A stretch of 64,000 nt of DNA from Haladaptatus caseinilyticus (GCF_026248685.1 NZ_CP111036.1:2356001-2420000), one strand, 5' to 3'. Positions 27,355 through 35,979 are shown, numbered from the stretch's first letter. Numbers and translations are program-made. Notes: generated from the letters alone by a model not told the origin.

Positions 27355-27589
27355 GGGTTCGGCGAGTTTTGTATCCTTATACTTTAAAAAATTACCTGAT
27401 TTGTTTATTTATGGATTGTAAAGAGGAGGAAACAAGAGGCCACCTACGAACAACCCCTGTAAAACACCTCTGAAGATTTCTTTACTGTTAAATTATTATT
27501 GAAAATATTATCATTCCCATCACCGAAACTCCTGAAATCCAGCGTTAGAAGCGATCTATCACAATAGTTCCTTGCTAATCTATGGCAAA

Positions 27590-27638
27590 GGCTTTACCAC
27601 CTTGCCGCGCAACTGTTATCCACTAGGCCAGGGAGGCC
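27590..27638 (-). pseudogene. Truncated tRNA-like fragment (5' half)
   Basis: The minus strand from 27638 reads GGCCTCCCTGGCCTAGTGGA and then TAAC, a good match to the acceptor and D-arm of archaeal tRNAs of the Arg type (TGGCCTAGTGGATAA). After it comes GTTGCGCGGCAAGG, but no proper anticodon stem, T arm or acceptor 3' strand follows. It abuts the oxidoreductase start and the edge of the AT-richer block. It may be a remnant of a tRNA used as an integration site; this is inference. Confidence 0.45.
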
Positions 27639-27651
27639 AGGAGCTACACTT

Positions 27652-29541
27652 ATGACGGATGACGAACTCATCTGGCGAATCGCAGGGGGTTCCGGGGACG
27701 GAATCGACTCGACGAGCCAGAACTTCGCAAAAGCCCTGATGCGCTCGGGGCTGAACGTATTCACGCATCGACACTATCCGTCGCGCATTCGCGGTGGCCA
27801 CACGTATGTGGAAATTCGCGCGGCAGATGAGGAAGTAAAATCGCGAGGGGACAACTACAACTTCCTCCTCGCACTCGGTGACAGCTTCGCTCGAAACCCA
27901 CAGGAAGAAGCCTACTACGGGAACGAAGAAATCAAGCCCCTGACGGAGAACTTGGACGAACTTCGCGAAGGCGGCGTCATCATCTACGACTCCGGATTGC
28001 TCGACACCGATGAAATTCCGGACTTCGACGAGCGAGTCGAAGCGAACAACTGGCACGTATTCGACCTGGACCTTCGCGGTCTCGCTAAAGAGTACGGCCG
28101 TGAAATCATGCGGAACACCGCCGGCATCGGCGCGACCTGTGCAATCATCGGTCTCGACCTCGACGTGGTTGAAGAGCTCATGACCAACGCGATGCCGGAG
28201 AAAATCCTCGAACCCAACCTCGAAATTCTCCGCGAATCCTACGAGGACGTCAAGGAGAACTACGACACCGACGTCGGTGTGACGGTTCCGGACAGCGAAC
28301 ACGAGGAAGAGCCAGTGCTCATCTCGGGCAGCCACGGTATCGCGTACGGTGCCATGGACGAAGGATGCCGGTTCATCGCCGGGTACCCAATGACCCCGTG
28401 GACCGACGTGTTCACCATCATGACACAGCACCTCCCCGACCTCGGTGGAATCTCCGAGCAAGTCGAGGACGAAATCGCCGCCGCCGCGCTCGCAATCGGC
28501 GCGAGTCACGCCGGTGCAAAGGCGATGAGTGGTTCGTCCGGCGGTGGATTTGCGCTGATGTCGGAACCGCTCGGACTGGCGGAGATCACCGAGACGCCGC
28601 TCGTACTCGTCGAATCGATGCGAGCGGGTCCTTCGACGGGGATGCCGACGAAACCGGAACAGGGTGACCTGGAGCACGTTCTGTATACGAGCCAAGGCGA
28701 CTCGAACCGCGTCGTCTTCGCGCCGGGTGATGCACGCGAGTCGTACGTTCAGACGCGAAAGGCGTTCGAGCTTGCGTACAACTATCAGATCCCGTCCATC
28801 ATCCTCTACGACCAGAAGCTTTCCGGCGGCCACGAAACGGTGCCTGAATCGGTCTTCGACAAGGAGCCGAACCCGGACATCGGAAGCGTCGTGACCGAAG
28901 AAGATATCGAAGAAGGGGAACGTCTCGCCGGTCGTTTCAAGCGCTATCGCTACGACGGCGAAGACGGTGTCAGCCCGCGCTCCCTTCCGGGGCAGAAGGG
29001 CGGCAACTACCTCGCGTCCGGTAACGAACACAACGAAGCCGGACACATCAGCGAGGACCCGGACAACCGTGTTACACAGATGGACCGCCGGATGTCGAAA
29101 CTCGATGCCATCCGCGACGAGCTCGACGAGATGGACAAGTCCCATCAGACGGTGTACGGCGACGAGGATGCCGACTATGCCATCCTCAACTTCGGGAGCA
29201 CGAAAGGTGCTGTCGAGGAAGCCGTCGATATGCTGAACGACGATGGTCACTCGGTCAAGGCGATGAACGTCAGCGACATGCTCCCGTTCCCGAAGGGCGA
29301 AGTCAACTCGTTCCTCGAAGACGTGGACGAGGCGCTAGTCGTCGAGATGAACGCTACGGCACAGTTCCGTCGGCACATTCAAGGCGAGACCGGTCGCCAT
29401 GGCGACAAACTGTACAGCCTGCTGAAATACGACGGTAACCCGTTCGAGCCGACTGACATCGTGGATGGCTTCGAAGCACGACTCGACGGCAGTGCCGAGC
29501 CAGCGCACAACACGCGCATCGAATCCGCAACGGGTGATTAA
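27652..29541 (+). CDS. porA: 2-oxoacid:ferredoxin oxidoreductase alpha (gamma-alpha fused) subunit, probably pyruvate
   Basis: 629 residues. An N-terminal gamma domain (about 1-190: IAGGSGDGIDSTSQNFAKALMRSG, RIRGGHTYVEIR) is fused to the alpha domain beginning near residue 220 (SGSHGIAYGAMDEGCRFIAGYPMTPWTDV, the YPITP-type motif). With the beta subunit it oxidatively decarboxylates a 2-oxoacid to its CoA ester and reduces ferredoxin. Pyruvate is favoured over 2-oxoglutarate because haloarchaeal por genes neighbour an Lrp regulator, as here; the sequence alone does not prove it. The start follows the tRNA-like fragment closely. Confidence 0.85.
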   Translation: MTDDELIWRIAGGSGDGIDSTSQNFAKALMRSGLNVFTHRHYPSRIRGGHTYVEIRAADEEVKSRGDNYNFLLALGDSFARNPQEEAYYGNEEIKPLTENLDELREGGVIIYDSGLLDTDEIPDFDERVEANNWHVFDLDLRGLAKEYGREIMRNTAGIGATCAIIGLDLDVVEELMTNAMPEKILEPNLEILRESYEDVKENYDTDVGVTVPDSEHEEEPVLISGSHGIAYGAMDEGCRFIAGYPMTPWTDVFTIMTQHLPDLGGISEQVEDEIAAAALAIGASHAGAKAMSGSSGGGFALMSEPLGLAEITETPLVLVESMRAGPSTGMPTKPEQGDLEHVLYTSQGDSNRVVFAPGDARESYVQTRKAFELAYNYQIPSIILYDQKLSGGHETVPESVFDKEPNPDIGSVVTEEDIEEGERLAGRFKRYRYDGEDGVSPRSLPGQKGGNYLASGNEHNEAGHISEDPDNRVTQMDRRMSKLDAIRDELDEMDKSHQTVYGDEDADYAILNFGSTKGAVEEAVDMLNDDGHSVKAMNVSDMLPFPKGEVNSFLEDVDEALVVEMNATAQFRRHIQGETGRHGDKLYSLLKYDGNPFEPTDIVDGFEARLDGSAEPAHNTRIESATGD

Positions 29542-29542
29542 A

Positions 29543-30478
29543 ATGAGTGTATTCAACGCAATCGACGAAGAACGAGACATCGACGTGAACGAGTTCACGC
29601 CCAGCCTTGAACCACAGGCAACGTGGTGTCCAGGCTGTGGTGACTTCGGCGTCCTGAAGGCGCTGAAACAGGCCATGCCTGAAGTCGGTCGAACCCCGGA
29701 CGAGACGCTTCTCGTCACCGGTATCGGCTGTTCCGGGAAGCTATCCAGCTACTTCCAGAGCTACGGCTTCCACTCGATTCACGGGCGTTCCCTGCCGGTC
29801 GCACGTGCGGCTAAACTTGCCAACCCGGATCTCGAAGTCATCGCCGCAGGCGGTGACGGTGACGGGTACGGTATCGGTGGGAACCACTTCATGCACACCG
29901 CCCGTGAGAACCACGACATGACGTACATCGTTTTCGACAACGAAATCTTCGGTCTGACGAAAGGCCAAACCTCGCCGACGTCGCCGAAGGGTCACAAGTC
30001 GAAGACGCAACCGCACGGCAGTGCGAAAAGTCCGATTCGACCGCTGTCGCTCGCACTCACATCGGGTGCGAGCTACGTCGCCCGAACCGCGGCAGTCAAT
30101 CCGAACCAGGCGAAGGAAATCCTCGCCGAGGCGATGGCACACGACGGGTTCGCACACGTGGACTTCCTCACGCAGTGCCCGACGTGGAACAAGGACGCAA
30201 AACAGTACGTTCCATACATCGACGTTCAGGATAGCGACGATTACGACTTCGACGTTCGCGACCGACGTGAAGCCGCCGAAGCGATGCACGAGGCCGAGGA
30301 CGCGCTCTACGAGGGCAAAGTGCTCACCGGTCGGTTCTACATCGACGACGAGCGCCCGTCCTACCAACAGGAGAAACAGGCAACCGGAGATATGCCGGAA
30401 ACGCCGCTCGCGGAGCGATACTTCGACGACGATTACGAGTGGGAACGAAGCTACGACCTGCTCGACCGCCACAAATAA
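29543..30478 (+). CDS. porB: 2-oxoacid:ferredoxin oxidoreductase beta subunit, probably pyruvate
   Basis: 311 residues from MSVFNAIDEERD, one base after the alpha stop. CPGCGDFG and GIGCSGK hold cysteines for the single 4Fe4S cluster; GGDGDGYGIGGNHF is the thiamine diphosphate motif. The C-terminal tail (about 235-311) is acidic. It lacks a separate ferredoxin-like delta subunit nearby, as usual for the two-subunit haloarchaeal enzymes. Confidence 0.88.
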   Translation: MSVFNAIDEERDIDVNEFTPSLEPQATWCPGCGDFGVLKALKQAMPEVGRTPDETLLVTGIGCSGKLSSYFQSYGFHSIHGRSLPVARAAKLANPDLEVIAAGGDGDGYGIGGNHFMHTARENHDMTYIVFDNEIFGLTKGQTSPTSPKGHKSKTQPHGSAKSPIRPLSLALTSGASYVARTAAVNPNQAKEILAEAMAHDGFAHVDFLTQCPTWNKDAKQYVPYIDVQDSDDYDFDVRDRREAAEAMHEAEDALYEGKVLTGRFYIDDERPSYQQEKQATGDMPETPLAERYFDDDYEWERSYDLLDRHK

Positions 30479-30582
30479 TCTCGTTTCGGTTCTTCCAACG
30501 GTTCGTCCAAGCTTTTCTCGCTCGGTAATGTGTTTTCCACTTCGCAAGGTATTTTTTCCTGTGAGTGAAACATCCTGGTAAC

Positions 30583-31011
30583 ATGAGCATGGAATCGACA
30601 GAAGATCGTATTCTCAGCGTGTTAGAGGACGATGCACAGGCGTCTTACTCCGATATTGCGGACCGTGCGGGTGTCTCGAAACCGACCGTTCGGAAGTACA
30701 TCGAGAAACTCGAAGAAGAGGGAGTCATCGTCGGCTATTCGGCGGAAATCGACCCGAAAAAACTCTCCAGCCAAAGCATCGCGCTCGTCGGAATCGACGT
30801 CGAAAGCGAACGCTACGTGGAAGCGACTCGGGCGTTGAAGGAATTGAACGACATCGAAACCCTGTACACATGCAGTGGGGATCATATGCTGATGGCAGAA
30901 GTTCGAGCACCGAACGGTGGTGCGGTTGGCGACGTAATCAGCGATAAGATCCTTTCGATCGATGGCGTCTCTGCGGCCCATCCGTCGTTCCTACAGGAAC
31001 GCCTCAAGTAA
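30583..31011 (+). CDS. lrpA1: Lrp/AsnC-family transcriptional regulator
   Basis: 142 residues from MSMESTEDRILSVLED (an ATG six bases later is also possible). An N-terminal winged helix-turn-helix (YSDIADRAGVSKPTVRKYIEKLEEEGVI, about 20-50) precedes a RAM-type effector-binding domain. A TATA-like GTATTTTTT lies about 30 bases upstream. Location after porAB matches the place of LrpA1 in Halobacterium, so the symbol is offered by context. It probably senses an amino acid. Its last eight bases overlap the 3' end of the convergent acetyltransferase. Confidence 0.85.
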   Translation: MSMESTEDRILSVLEDDAQASYSDIADRAGVSKPTVRKYIEKLEEEGVIVGYSAEIDPKKLSSQSIALVGIDVESERYVEATRALKELNDIETLYTCSGDHMLMAEVRAPNGGAVGDVISDKILSIDGVSAAHPSFLQERLK

Positions 31012-31588
31012 TCCGAATCGAATTTTGGCCGCGCTGTATCTCCGGATCTACTTTCAAGTCGCTGAATACCGACGGTGGCTCGGGGTCGTCATCGAGGGGG
31101 TGAAGTCGTCGATGCCACCACCCGACGTCGTGCCACGCCCCGTTTTTGTATCCCACGGCTTCGTACACACCCACCTGCTCGAAGCCGAGTGATTCGTGAA
31201 GTCCGACGCTCGCAGCGTTTGGAAGCGCGATGCCTGCGTAGGCGTTGTAAAACCCCTGTTTTCGAAGGAGCGCGAGCAACGATTCGTACAATCCTCGTCC
31301 GATTCCGGAGCGGCGATAATCGGCGTGAACGTACACCGAAACGTCCACCGACCACCGATAGGCATCCCGGCTCCGATGAGCACCGGCATACGCATAGCCG
31401 AGAATCGAGTCGTCGTGCTCACAGACCAGCCATGGATAGGTCGGGAGTGTCTTCCGAATTCGGTCCGCCATCTCCGCATCGTCGGGTGGGTCGGTTTCGA
31501 AGGAGATGACGGTGTCCCGAACGATAGGGTCGTAGATAGCCGCGATCTGCGGAGCGTCTTCCACCGTCACGGAACGAACAGTAACCAT
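31004..31588 (-). CDS. GNAT N-acetyltransferase, phosphinothricin-acetyltransferase-like
   Basis: 194 residues. IRSVTVEDAPQIAAIYDPIVRDTVISFE at the start and VYVHADYRRSGIGRGLYESLLALLRKQGF, containing the acetyl-CoA loop R-R-S-G-I-G, identify the Pat/YncA branch; GFEQVGVYEAVGYKNGAWHDVGWWHR is typical of it. Family members acetylate small amines or methionine sulfone/sulfoximine; the natural substrate here is unknown. A TATA-like GATTTATTCC on the minus strand lies about 27 bases upstream. Confidence 0.85.
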   Translation of the reverse strand: MVTVRSVTVEDAPQIAAIYDPIVRDTVISFETDPPDDAEMADRIRKTLPTYPWLVCEHDDSILGYAYAGAHRSRDAYRWSVDVSVYVHADYRRSGIGRGLYESLLALLRKQGFYNAYAGIALPNAASVGLHESLGFEQVGVYEAVGYKNGAWHDVGWWHRRLHPLDDDPEPPSVFSDLKVDPEIQRGQNSIRIT

Positions 31589-31673
31589 TCACACGATATC
31601 GGTTCCGAACCGGAATAAATCGTCCCACTGGTTGCGCACAAGAACCTTTACGCCAGCGCGAGAAACTCGGATG

Positions 31674-32147
31674 ATGGCAACCTATCAGCGTGAGGTCTGG
31701 GTCGATGCGCCGTTCGACGAGGTGTGGCGATTTCATTCGACCACCGACGGATTGGAAGCCCTTACTCCGAAGTGGATGAACCTCCGTGTCGAGGAGGTTC
31801 GAGGCCCGGGCGGGGAGTCGAATCCGGACGTGTTGGAAGCGGGGACCCAGATTCGACTGTCGCTTCGACCGCTCGGCGTGGGTCCGCGCCAGCGATGGGT
31901 TTCGACGATTACACGGCGCGAAGAGGACGATGGGTCGGCGATATTCCAAGACGAGATGAACGATGGTCCGTTTCCGGAATGGACGCACACTCATCAGTTC
32001 CATGCAGGGAACGGAAAGACGTTAGTACGTGATAGGGTCGAATATCGGTTCCCTGCGCTCGGCGAAACTGGGAGTCCGCTCGCCAAAGTGGGATTCGAGC
32101 CGATGTTCCGGTATCGTCACGAAAAGACGAAAGAACTGCTGGAGTGA
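31674..32147 (+). CDS. SRPBCC (START-like) domain protein
   Basis: 157 residues from MATYQREVWVDAPFDEVW; the preceding codon is also ATG. The helix-grip fold pattern is VDAPFDEVWRFHSTTDGLEALTPKWM at the N-terminus and HEKTKELLE at the C-terminal helix. Such proteins bind hydrophobic ligands or act in cell division-linked lipid handling; no ligand can be named. It is a single gene. Confidence 0.8.
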   Translation: MATYQREVWVDAPFDEVWRFHSTTDGLEALTPKWMNLRVEEVRGPGGESNPDVLEAGTQIRLSLRPLGVGPRQRWVSTITRREEDDGSAIFQDEMNDGPFPEWTHTHQFHAGNGKTLVRDRVEYRFPALGETGSPLAKVGFEPMFRYRHEKTKELLE

Positions 32148-32220
32148 CGAACCTTCTCCCGGGTGGATGCGCGTTGTTCGGTATGCGTGTTACGTCCTCG
32201 ACGCGTCGGAGGATGCGTCG

Positions 32221-32826
32221 TTACTCGTTGAACTCGCCGTAGTCGCCGCCGAACTTCATGAAGAAGTACGCCAGTCCGAGGGTGAACGCCAGCGCACCCG
32301 AGGTAGCAACACCGAGCGTCTTCGCGCCGGCGGGAATTGCCGGTGCGGTCGAGCCACCGCCACCACCGGACGAGCCGACCGTAATCGACCCGGTCATGCC
32401 GGCGCTTTTATGGGGCGCACAGAAGTACTCGTACGACCCTTCCGTATCGAAGGTGTGCTCGTACGTGTGCCCTGAATCGAACGTTTCACTTTCACTGCCG
32501 GAACCTTCCCAGCCAGCCCCGTCGGGTTGGCTTTCGGGAACCACGTTGTGGGTGTTCGACTCCCAGACGAATTTCACCGTGGTGCCGGGCGAAATCTGGA
32601 GTTCGGCCGGCTCGAAGACGAGTTCGCCACCGGGGCCAACCTTCACCGTCTCCGTTCCACCGCCGCCTCCGCCGCCGGAACTCTCGTTTCCACCGCCGCT
32701 GGTCGTCGTCCCTTGAGAGCCCTCAGCTGCCGCTGCCGTTCCAGTCGCACCAACAGCCGCGACACCCGCAGAACCGAGGAGAAATCCGCGTCGAGTGACT
32801 GATTCGTCCGCTTCCCCATCTGTCAT
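32221..32826 (-). CDS. Halocyanin, copy 2
   Basis: 201 residues. A twin-arginine signal (TRRGFLLGSAG, residues 11-21), a short Gly-rich linker, the copper domain with His93, Cys136, His139 and Met144, a second Gly-rich stretch and a C-terminal helix (about 170-192) with an acidic tail. Residues 61-151 differ from the first halocyanin by only three residues, while signal, linkers and anchor differ. It stands alone, not in a respiratory operon, and may serve another donor such as the dehydrogenase at 38-41 kb; this is inference. Confidence 0.92.
   Translation of the reverse strand: MTDGEADESVTRRGFLLGSAGVAAVGATGTAAAAEGSQGTTTSGGGNESSGGGGGGGTETVKVGPGGELVFEPAELQISPGTTVKFVWESNTHNVVPESQPDGAGWEGSGSESETFDSGHTYEHTFDTEGSYEYFCAPHKSAGMTGSITVGSSGGGGGSTAPAIPAGAKTLGVATSGALAFTLGLAYFFMKFGGDYGEFNE
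32374..32646 (-). repeat. Halocyanin copper-domain repeat, copy 2
   Basis: Partner of 7174-7446. Two runs, about 50 and 75 bases long, are identical between the copies; differences elsewhere are mostly third-position, plus three amino-acid changes. Confidence 0.85.
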
Positions 32827-32901
32827 GTGCGGGGCTTAGTTCCGGTGGGTACTGAATACTTTGGTTTGGCACCGCCACCTTGCAACCACTTCCTTTTACG
32901 A

Positions 32902-32959
32902 CGGTCGCAGGCAGACCAAAACCCGCGCTACGTGGCGCGGATTTTGGTCTGCCGACCGC
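32902..32959. repeat. Long inverted repeat (hairpin) between halocyanin 2 and the M42 peptidase
   Basis: Left arm 32902-32928 and right arm 32935-32959 pair over about 18 continuous positions (GGCAGACCAAAA then C/T CCGCGC) plus an outer 6-bp CGGTCG/CGACCG after a two-base bulge; the loop is TACGTG. It lies 11 bases past the peptidase stop. No U-rich tract follows on the minus strand, so it is not a classic terminator. Confidence 0.75.
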
Positions 32960-32970
32960 AGAAAAATGGG

Positions 32971-34017
32971 TTAGAGTGAATAGTCGTGCTTGCCAGTCTC
33001 GGTTTCGAGGAAGGCAGTAAGCAGGTCGATAGTCGCCGATACGTCGTCGCCGTGGGCGCTCTCGGTTACGGTGTGGAGATACCGCGTCGGAACCGAAATC
33101 GCACCGACCGGTTTTGCGCCGTACGAGTTCTGGAATCCGGCGGTATCGGTTCCGCCCGACGGGAGGATTTCGAGTTGGTGTTCGATATCACGGTCCTCGG
33201 CGAGCGAGCGCAGTCGACGATGAACGTTCGGCGTCGTCACGACGCTTCCGTCCTTGAGTTTTATCGCAGTTCCATCGCCGAGAGAGGTCACGTAATCCTT
33301 TTTCTTTTCGACGCCGGGGATGTCGTTTGCAACCGTCACGTCGAGCGCGATGGCGAGGTCGGGGTCGATGTCCACACCGAGGGCTTCCGCCCCACGAAGA
33401 CCGACCTCCTCCTGTACCGTCGCACAGAAATGAATCGTCACGTCCGGGTCTTCGATCCGTTTTGCCGCTTCGAGCATGGTGAACAAGCAGATGCGGTCGT
33501 CCAGCGATTTCCCCGTGACGTGTTCCCCGACACGTGTCGTCGTCTGTTCCATCGTTACGATGTCGCCGGCGGAGACACGTTCGCTCGCTTCCTCAGCAGG
33601 GAGGCCGAGGTCGATGTACACGTCCTCGACCTTCCGTTCGTCGTCGTCGTCCAATATGTGCGGGGGCATCGACCCGATGATGCCCGTCAAATCCTCGTTT
33701 TCGGTGTGAACTGTAACTCGTTGTGCACGGAGTACACGCGGGTCCCAACCACCGAGCGAATCGAGGGAGAGGAATCCATCTTCGTTCACGTGCGTAACCA
33801 TGAAACCGATCTCGTCCATGTGGGCCGCAATCGCCACTTCGTAGTCGCTCGACCCCTCTATGGTTCCGACGACGTTGCCCATCGCGTCGGTGTGAATGTC
33901 GTTCACTTCGCCGTCCAACTCGCGCCGAACGATGTCCCTGATTCGGTCCTCGTAGCCCGGTGCCCCGCTCGTTTCGGTCAGTTCCTGCAATAGTTCGAAA
34001 TCAAAGTCGAACGCCAT
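32971..34017 (-). CDS. M42-family aminopeptidase/endoglucanase-type metallopeptidase
   Basis: 348 residues from MAFDFDFELLQELTETSGAPG. Dinuclear metal ligands are visible: AAHMDEIGF (His), GKSLDDR (Asp bridging), QEEVGLRG (catalytic Glu pair), IALDVTVA (Asp) and RYLHTV (His). M42 enzymes are tetrahedral cytosolic aminopeptidases that finish peptide breakdown; some relatives were once called endoglucanases. Length and all ligands are normal. It is followed by a strong hairpin. Confidence 0.92.
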   Translation of the reverse strand: MAFDFDFELLQELTETSGAPGYEDRIRDIVRRELDGEVNDIHTDAMGNVVGTIEGSSDYEVAIAAHMDEIGFMVTHVNEDGFLSLDSLGGWDPRVLRAQRVTVHTENEDLTGIIGSMPPHILDDDDERKVEDVYIDLGLPAEEASERVSAGDIVTMEQTTTRVGEHVTGKSLDDRICLFTMLEAAKRIEDPDVTIHFCATVQEEVGLRGAEALGVDIDPDLAIALDVTVANDIPGVEKKKDYVTSLGDGTAIKLKDGSVVTTPNVHRRLRSLAEDRDIEHQLEILPSGGTDTAGFQNSYGAKPVGAISVPTRYLHTVTESAHGDDVSATIDLLTAFLETETGKHDYSL

Positions 34018-34130
34018 GCCTGACTCTCCGACGTATCGTGGTATAAACTCCCGTGAACCGAAGAAGGAACTCACAACTTGTTTATCGTGGTTCCGGAACG
34101 TTTTTCCCAATTAGACACACAGAAGTGGAT

Positions 34131-34385
34131 ATGGCTGACGAAGCAGAATTTCGAGAGCAGTTCCACGATGCATTCGAAGGCGCGGATTACCCAGTGAGCA
34201 GTCCGATGGACCTCGTTCCAGCACTCCCAAACGGACCGGGAACGCGATTCGAATCGGGCGATACGAGTTTCACCGCGATGGAACTGGCGACGAAAATGAA
34301 CGACGCTCAGGAGTTCCCGTACGACGATGTTGACGCCCTCGTCGATGACCTCATCGAAGGGCTGAAACAGAAGGATATGCTGTAG
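34131..34385 (+). CDS. MTH865-like small protein
   Basis: 84 residues from MADEAEFREQFHDAFEGADYP. The whole protein matches the MTH865 family, a small helical archaeal protein with an EF-hand-like turn whose role is unknown (SPMDLVPALPNGPGTRFESGD). The start was set at the ATG that begins the family pattern. It ends immediately before the stop of the convergent gene. Confidence 0.8.
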   Translation: MADEAEFREQFHDAFEGADYPVSSPMDLVPALPNGPGTRFESGDTSFTAMELATKMNDAQEFPYDDVDALVDDLIEGLKQKDML

Positions 34386-34622
34386 TTACTCTTCGTCCTC
34401 TTTTTCTTCGGGAAGCGCGATGAGTAGTACCTCCCAAACGTCGTGTTGTTCGTTGAATTTGCTGTCCAACACCCTGTCGTTTTCGCCGATCGGAATCGGC
34501 TGCTGGGGACGCGAGACTTCCAGCCACGTCAGTGTCGGGTCAGTAATATCCATCTCCGCGATGTCCGCGATTTCCTCTGTCTCGGCTCCGTACTCCCCCG
34601 GTTGTGTATCTTGACGTTCCAT
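34386..34622 (-). CDS. Small acidic protein of unknown function
   Basis: 78 residues from MERQDTQPGEYGAETEE. Beta-rich and acidic (LTWLEVSRPQQPIPIGENDRVLDSKFNEQHDVWEVLLIALPEE). Directly upstream lies a near-perfect 21-base palindrome at 34624-34644. A start 12 codons earlier is possible but would place that palindrome inside the gene. No family is recognised. Confidence 0.55.
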   Translation of the reverse strand: MERQDTQPGEYGAETEEIADIAEMDITDPTLTWLEVSRPQQPIPIGENDRVLDSKFNEQHDVWEVLLIALPEEKEDEE

Positions 34623-34623
34623 C

Positions 34624-34644
34624 GGTAACCCCGTACGGGGTACC
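34624..34644. promoter_or_regulatory. Palindrome centred on CCCCGTACGGGG
   Basis: GGTAACCCCGTACGGGGTACC: a perfect 12-base core with arms that match but for one base. It touches the start region of the 34386-34622 gene and resembles a dimeric regulator site. Confidence 0.4.
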
Positions 34645-34706
34645 ACAGCACCCCACATAACTGTGCTGGCGACGATACGATGTGGTGCCGTGGAATTTAC
34701 GACCGC

Positions 34707-35768
34707 CTACCGCTCTACCTGTGGATTTTCGGGTACGGAGGCTCGCTGACGGGCGTATCGTGGATGGCCGTCAGCGAACACGTGATCGAAGATGGCGTCG
34801 GTATCGTAGCCATCGTGTGACTCGGCGGCCGCAACGGCGTCTGCGACGTGTTCTTTCGCTTCCTCTCGAAGTTGCTTTTCGTCCTCGTCTGTCCACCCGT
34901 GTTCGGATTCGAGATACTCGCGGGTTCGTTCGAGCGGGTCTTTTTTCGCCCATTCCTCGACTTCCGTCTCGTCGCGGTATTTCGTCGGGTCGTCCGTCGT
35001 GGTGTGAGCACCCTGCCGATACGTGACCGCTTCGATGAGTATCGGTTCACCGTCGTCCGCTCGTTCGAGTGCATCCGTTACTGTCCGGTACACAGCGAGC
35101 ACGTCGTTGCCGTCCACACGGACGCCATCGAACCCGTAGGCCTGTGCCTTCTGGGCAATGGTAGTGCTCGCCGTTTGACGCTCTCGAGGGACCGAAATCG
35201 CCCATTGGTTGTTCTGGCAGAAAAAGACCGTCGGCGTCTCGAACACGCCCGCGAAGTTCATCGCCTCGTGGAAATCCCCCTCGCTGGTGGCTCCATCTCC
35301 GAAGCTCGCCAGAACGGCGCAATCGTCGTCTTTGTAGTTCGATGCCATACCGACACCGACTGCGTGGGGCAGTTGTGTGGCGATGGGAATCGTCGGCGGG
35401 AACGTGCGAAGTCCCTCCGCGTCCTCGCGGTCGACGTAGTTCCCTGCACCGGAGAGGTTGAGCAGAATGTCCCGCATCGCGTGGCCACGGGTGAGATACA
35501 TCGCGTGGTCACGATAGGTCGGGAAACAGTAGTCGTCCGGCGAGAGTGCATACGCTGCACCGACCTGTGCCGCCTCCTGTCCATGCAACGGCGCATACGT
35601 CCCGATGCGCCCCTGTCGGTGGAGCGAGACGGCTTTCCGGTCGAACGTGCGTGCGAGTACCTGTAGCCGGTACATGTTCTCTACGTCCGTTGTCGAGAGA
35701 TTCACGTTCCCTTCGACAGTTCCATCGAGTCCCACCACGCGCGTCAGATCAGGTGCTTGTGAAGCCAT
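34707..35768 (-). CDS. 2-oxoacid dehydrogenase E1 component, alpha subunit
   Basis: 353 residues from MASQAPDLTRVVG. The thiamine diphosphate motif runs from GDGATSEGDFHEAMNFAG to FFCQNNQWAIS; the phosphorylation-loop-like RQGAHTTTDDPTKYR region is also typical. E1 of pyruvate or branched-chain dehydrogenases needs a beta subunit, E2 and E3, none of which is in the flanking genes. A TATA-like TTTTATAATG (35811-35820, minus) gives a 20-base leader for this start. It could pair with an E1-beta elsewhere or have a separate thiamine-dependent role. Confidence 0.85.
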   Translation of the reverse strand: MASQAPDLTRVVGLDGTVEGNVNLSTTDVENMYRLQVLARTFDRKAVSLHRQGRIGTYAPLHGQEAAQVGAAYALSPDDYCFPTYRDHAMYLTRGHAMRDILLNLSGAGNYVDREDAEGLRTFPPTIPIATQLPHAVGVGMASNYKDDDCAVLASFGDGATSEGDFHEAMNFAGVFETPTVFFCQNNQWAISVPRERQTASTTIAQKAQAYGFDGVRVDGNDVLAVYRTVTDALERADDGEPILIEAVTYRQGAHTTTDDPTKYRDETEVEEWAKKDPLERTREYLESEHGWTDEDEKQLREEAKEHVADAVAAAESHDGYDTDAIFDHVFADGHPRYARQRASVPENPQVER

Positions 35769-35979
35769 ATGTATGTAACTCCGAACGTCTATCGGTGAGA
35801 CAACGTCTTTCATTATAAAACATCGCCACAAGACGAATATCTGGAACAATCCATAGGTAGTTTAAGTACCCAAATTATAAATCACCGATATTGTCGGCGG
35901 ATGAAGCAAAATTACCGACGAATCATCAGGATATTACGGTTCGAAACACTTAGGCTGCACCCACGAGACGTGTCTTCGT

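Noticed and set aside
27590-27638. Reading the tRNA-like fragment as a full tRNA with intron
   Set aside because: No T arm or matching acceptor 3' strand was found within 200 bases downstream on the minus strand.
27616-29250. 544-codon minus-strand frame opposite porA
   Set aside because: Typical antisense shadow in GC-rich archaeal DNA; Val/Phe/Arg-rich product without motifs, while porA is certain.
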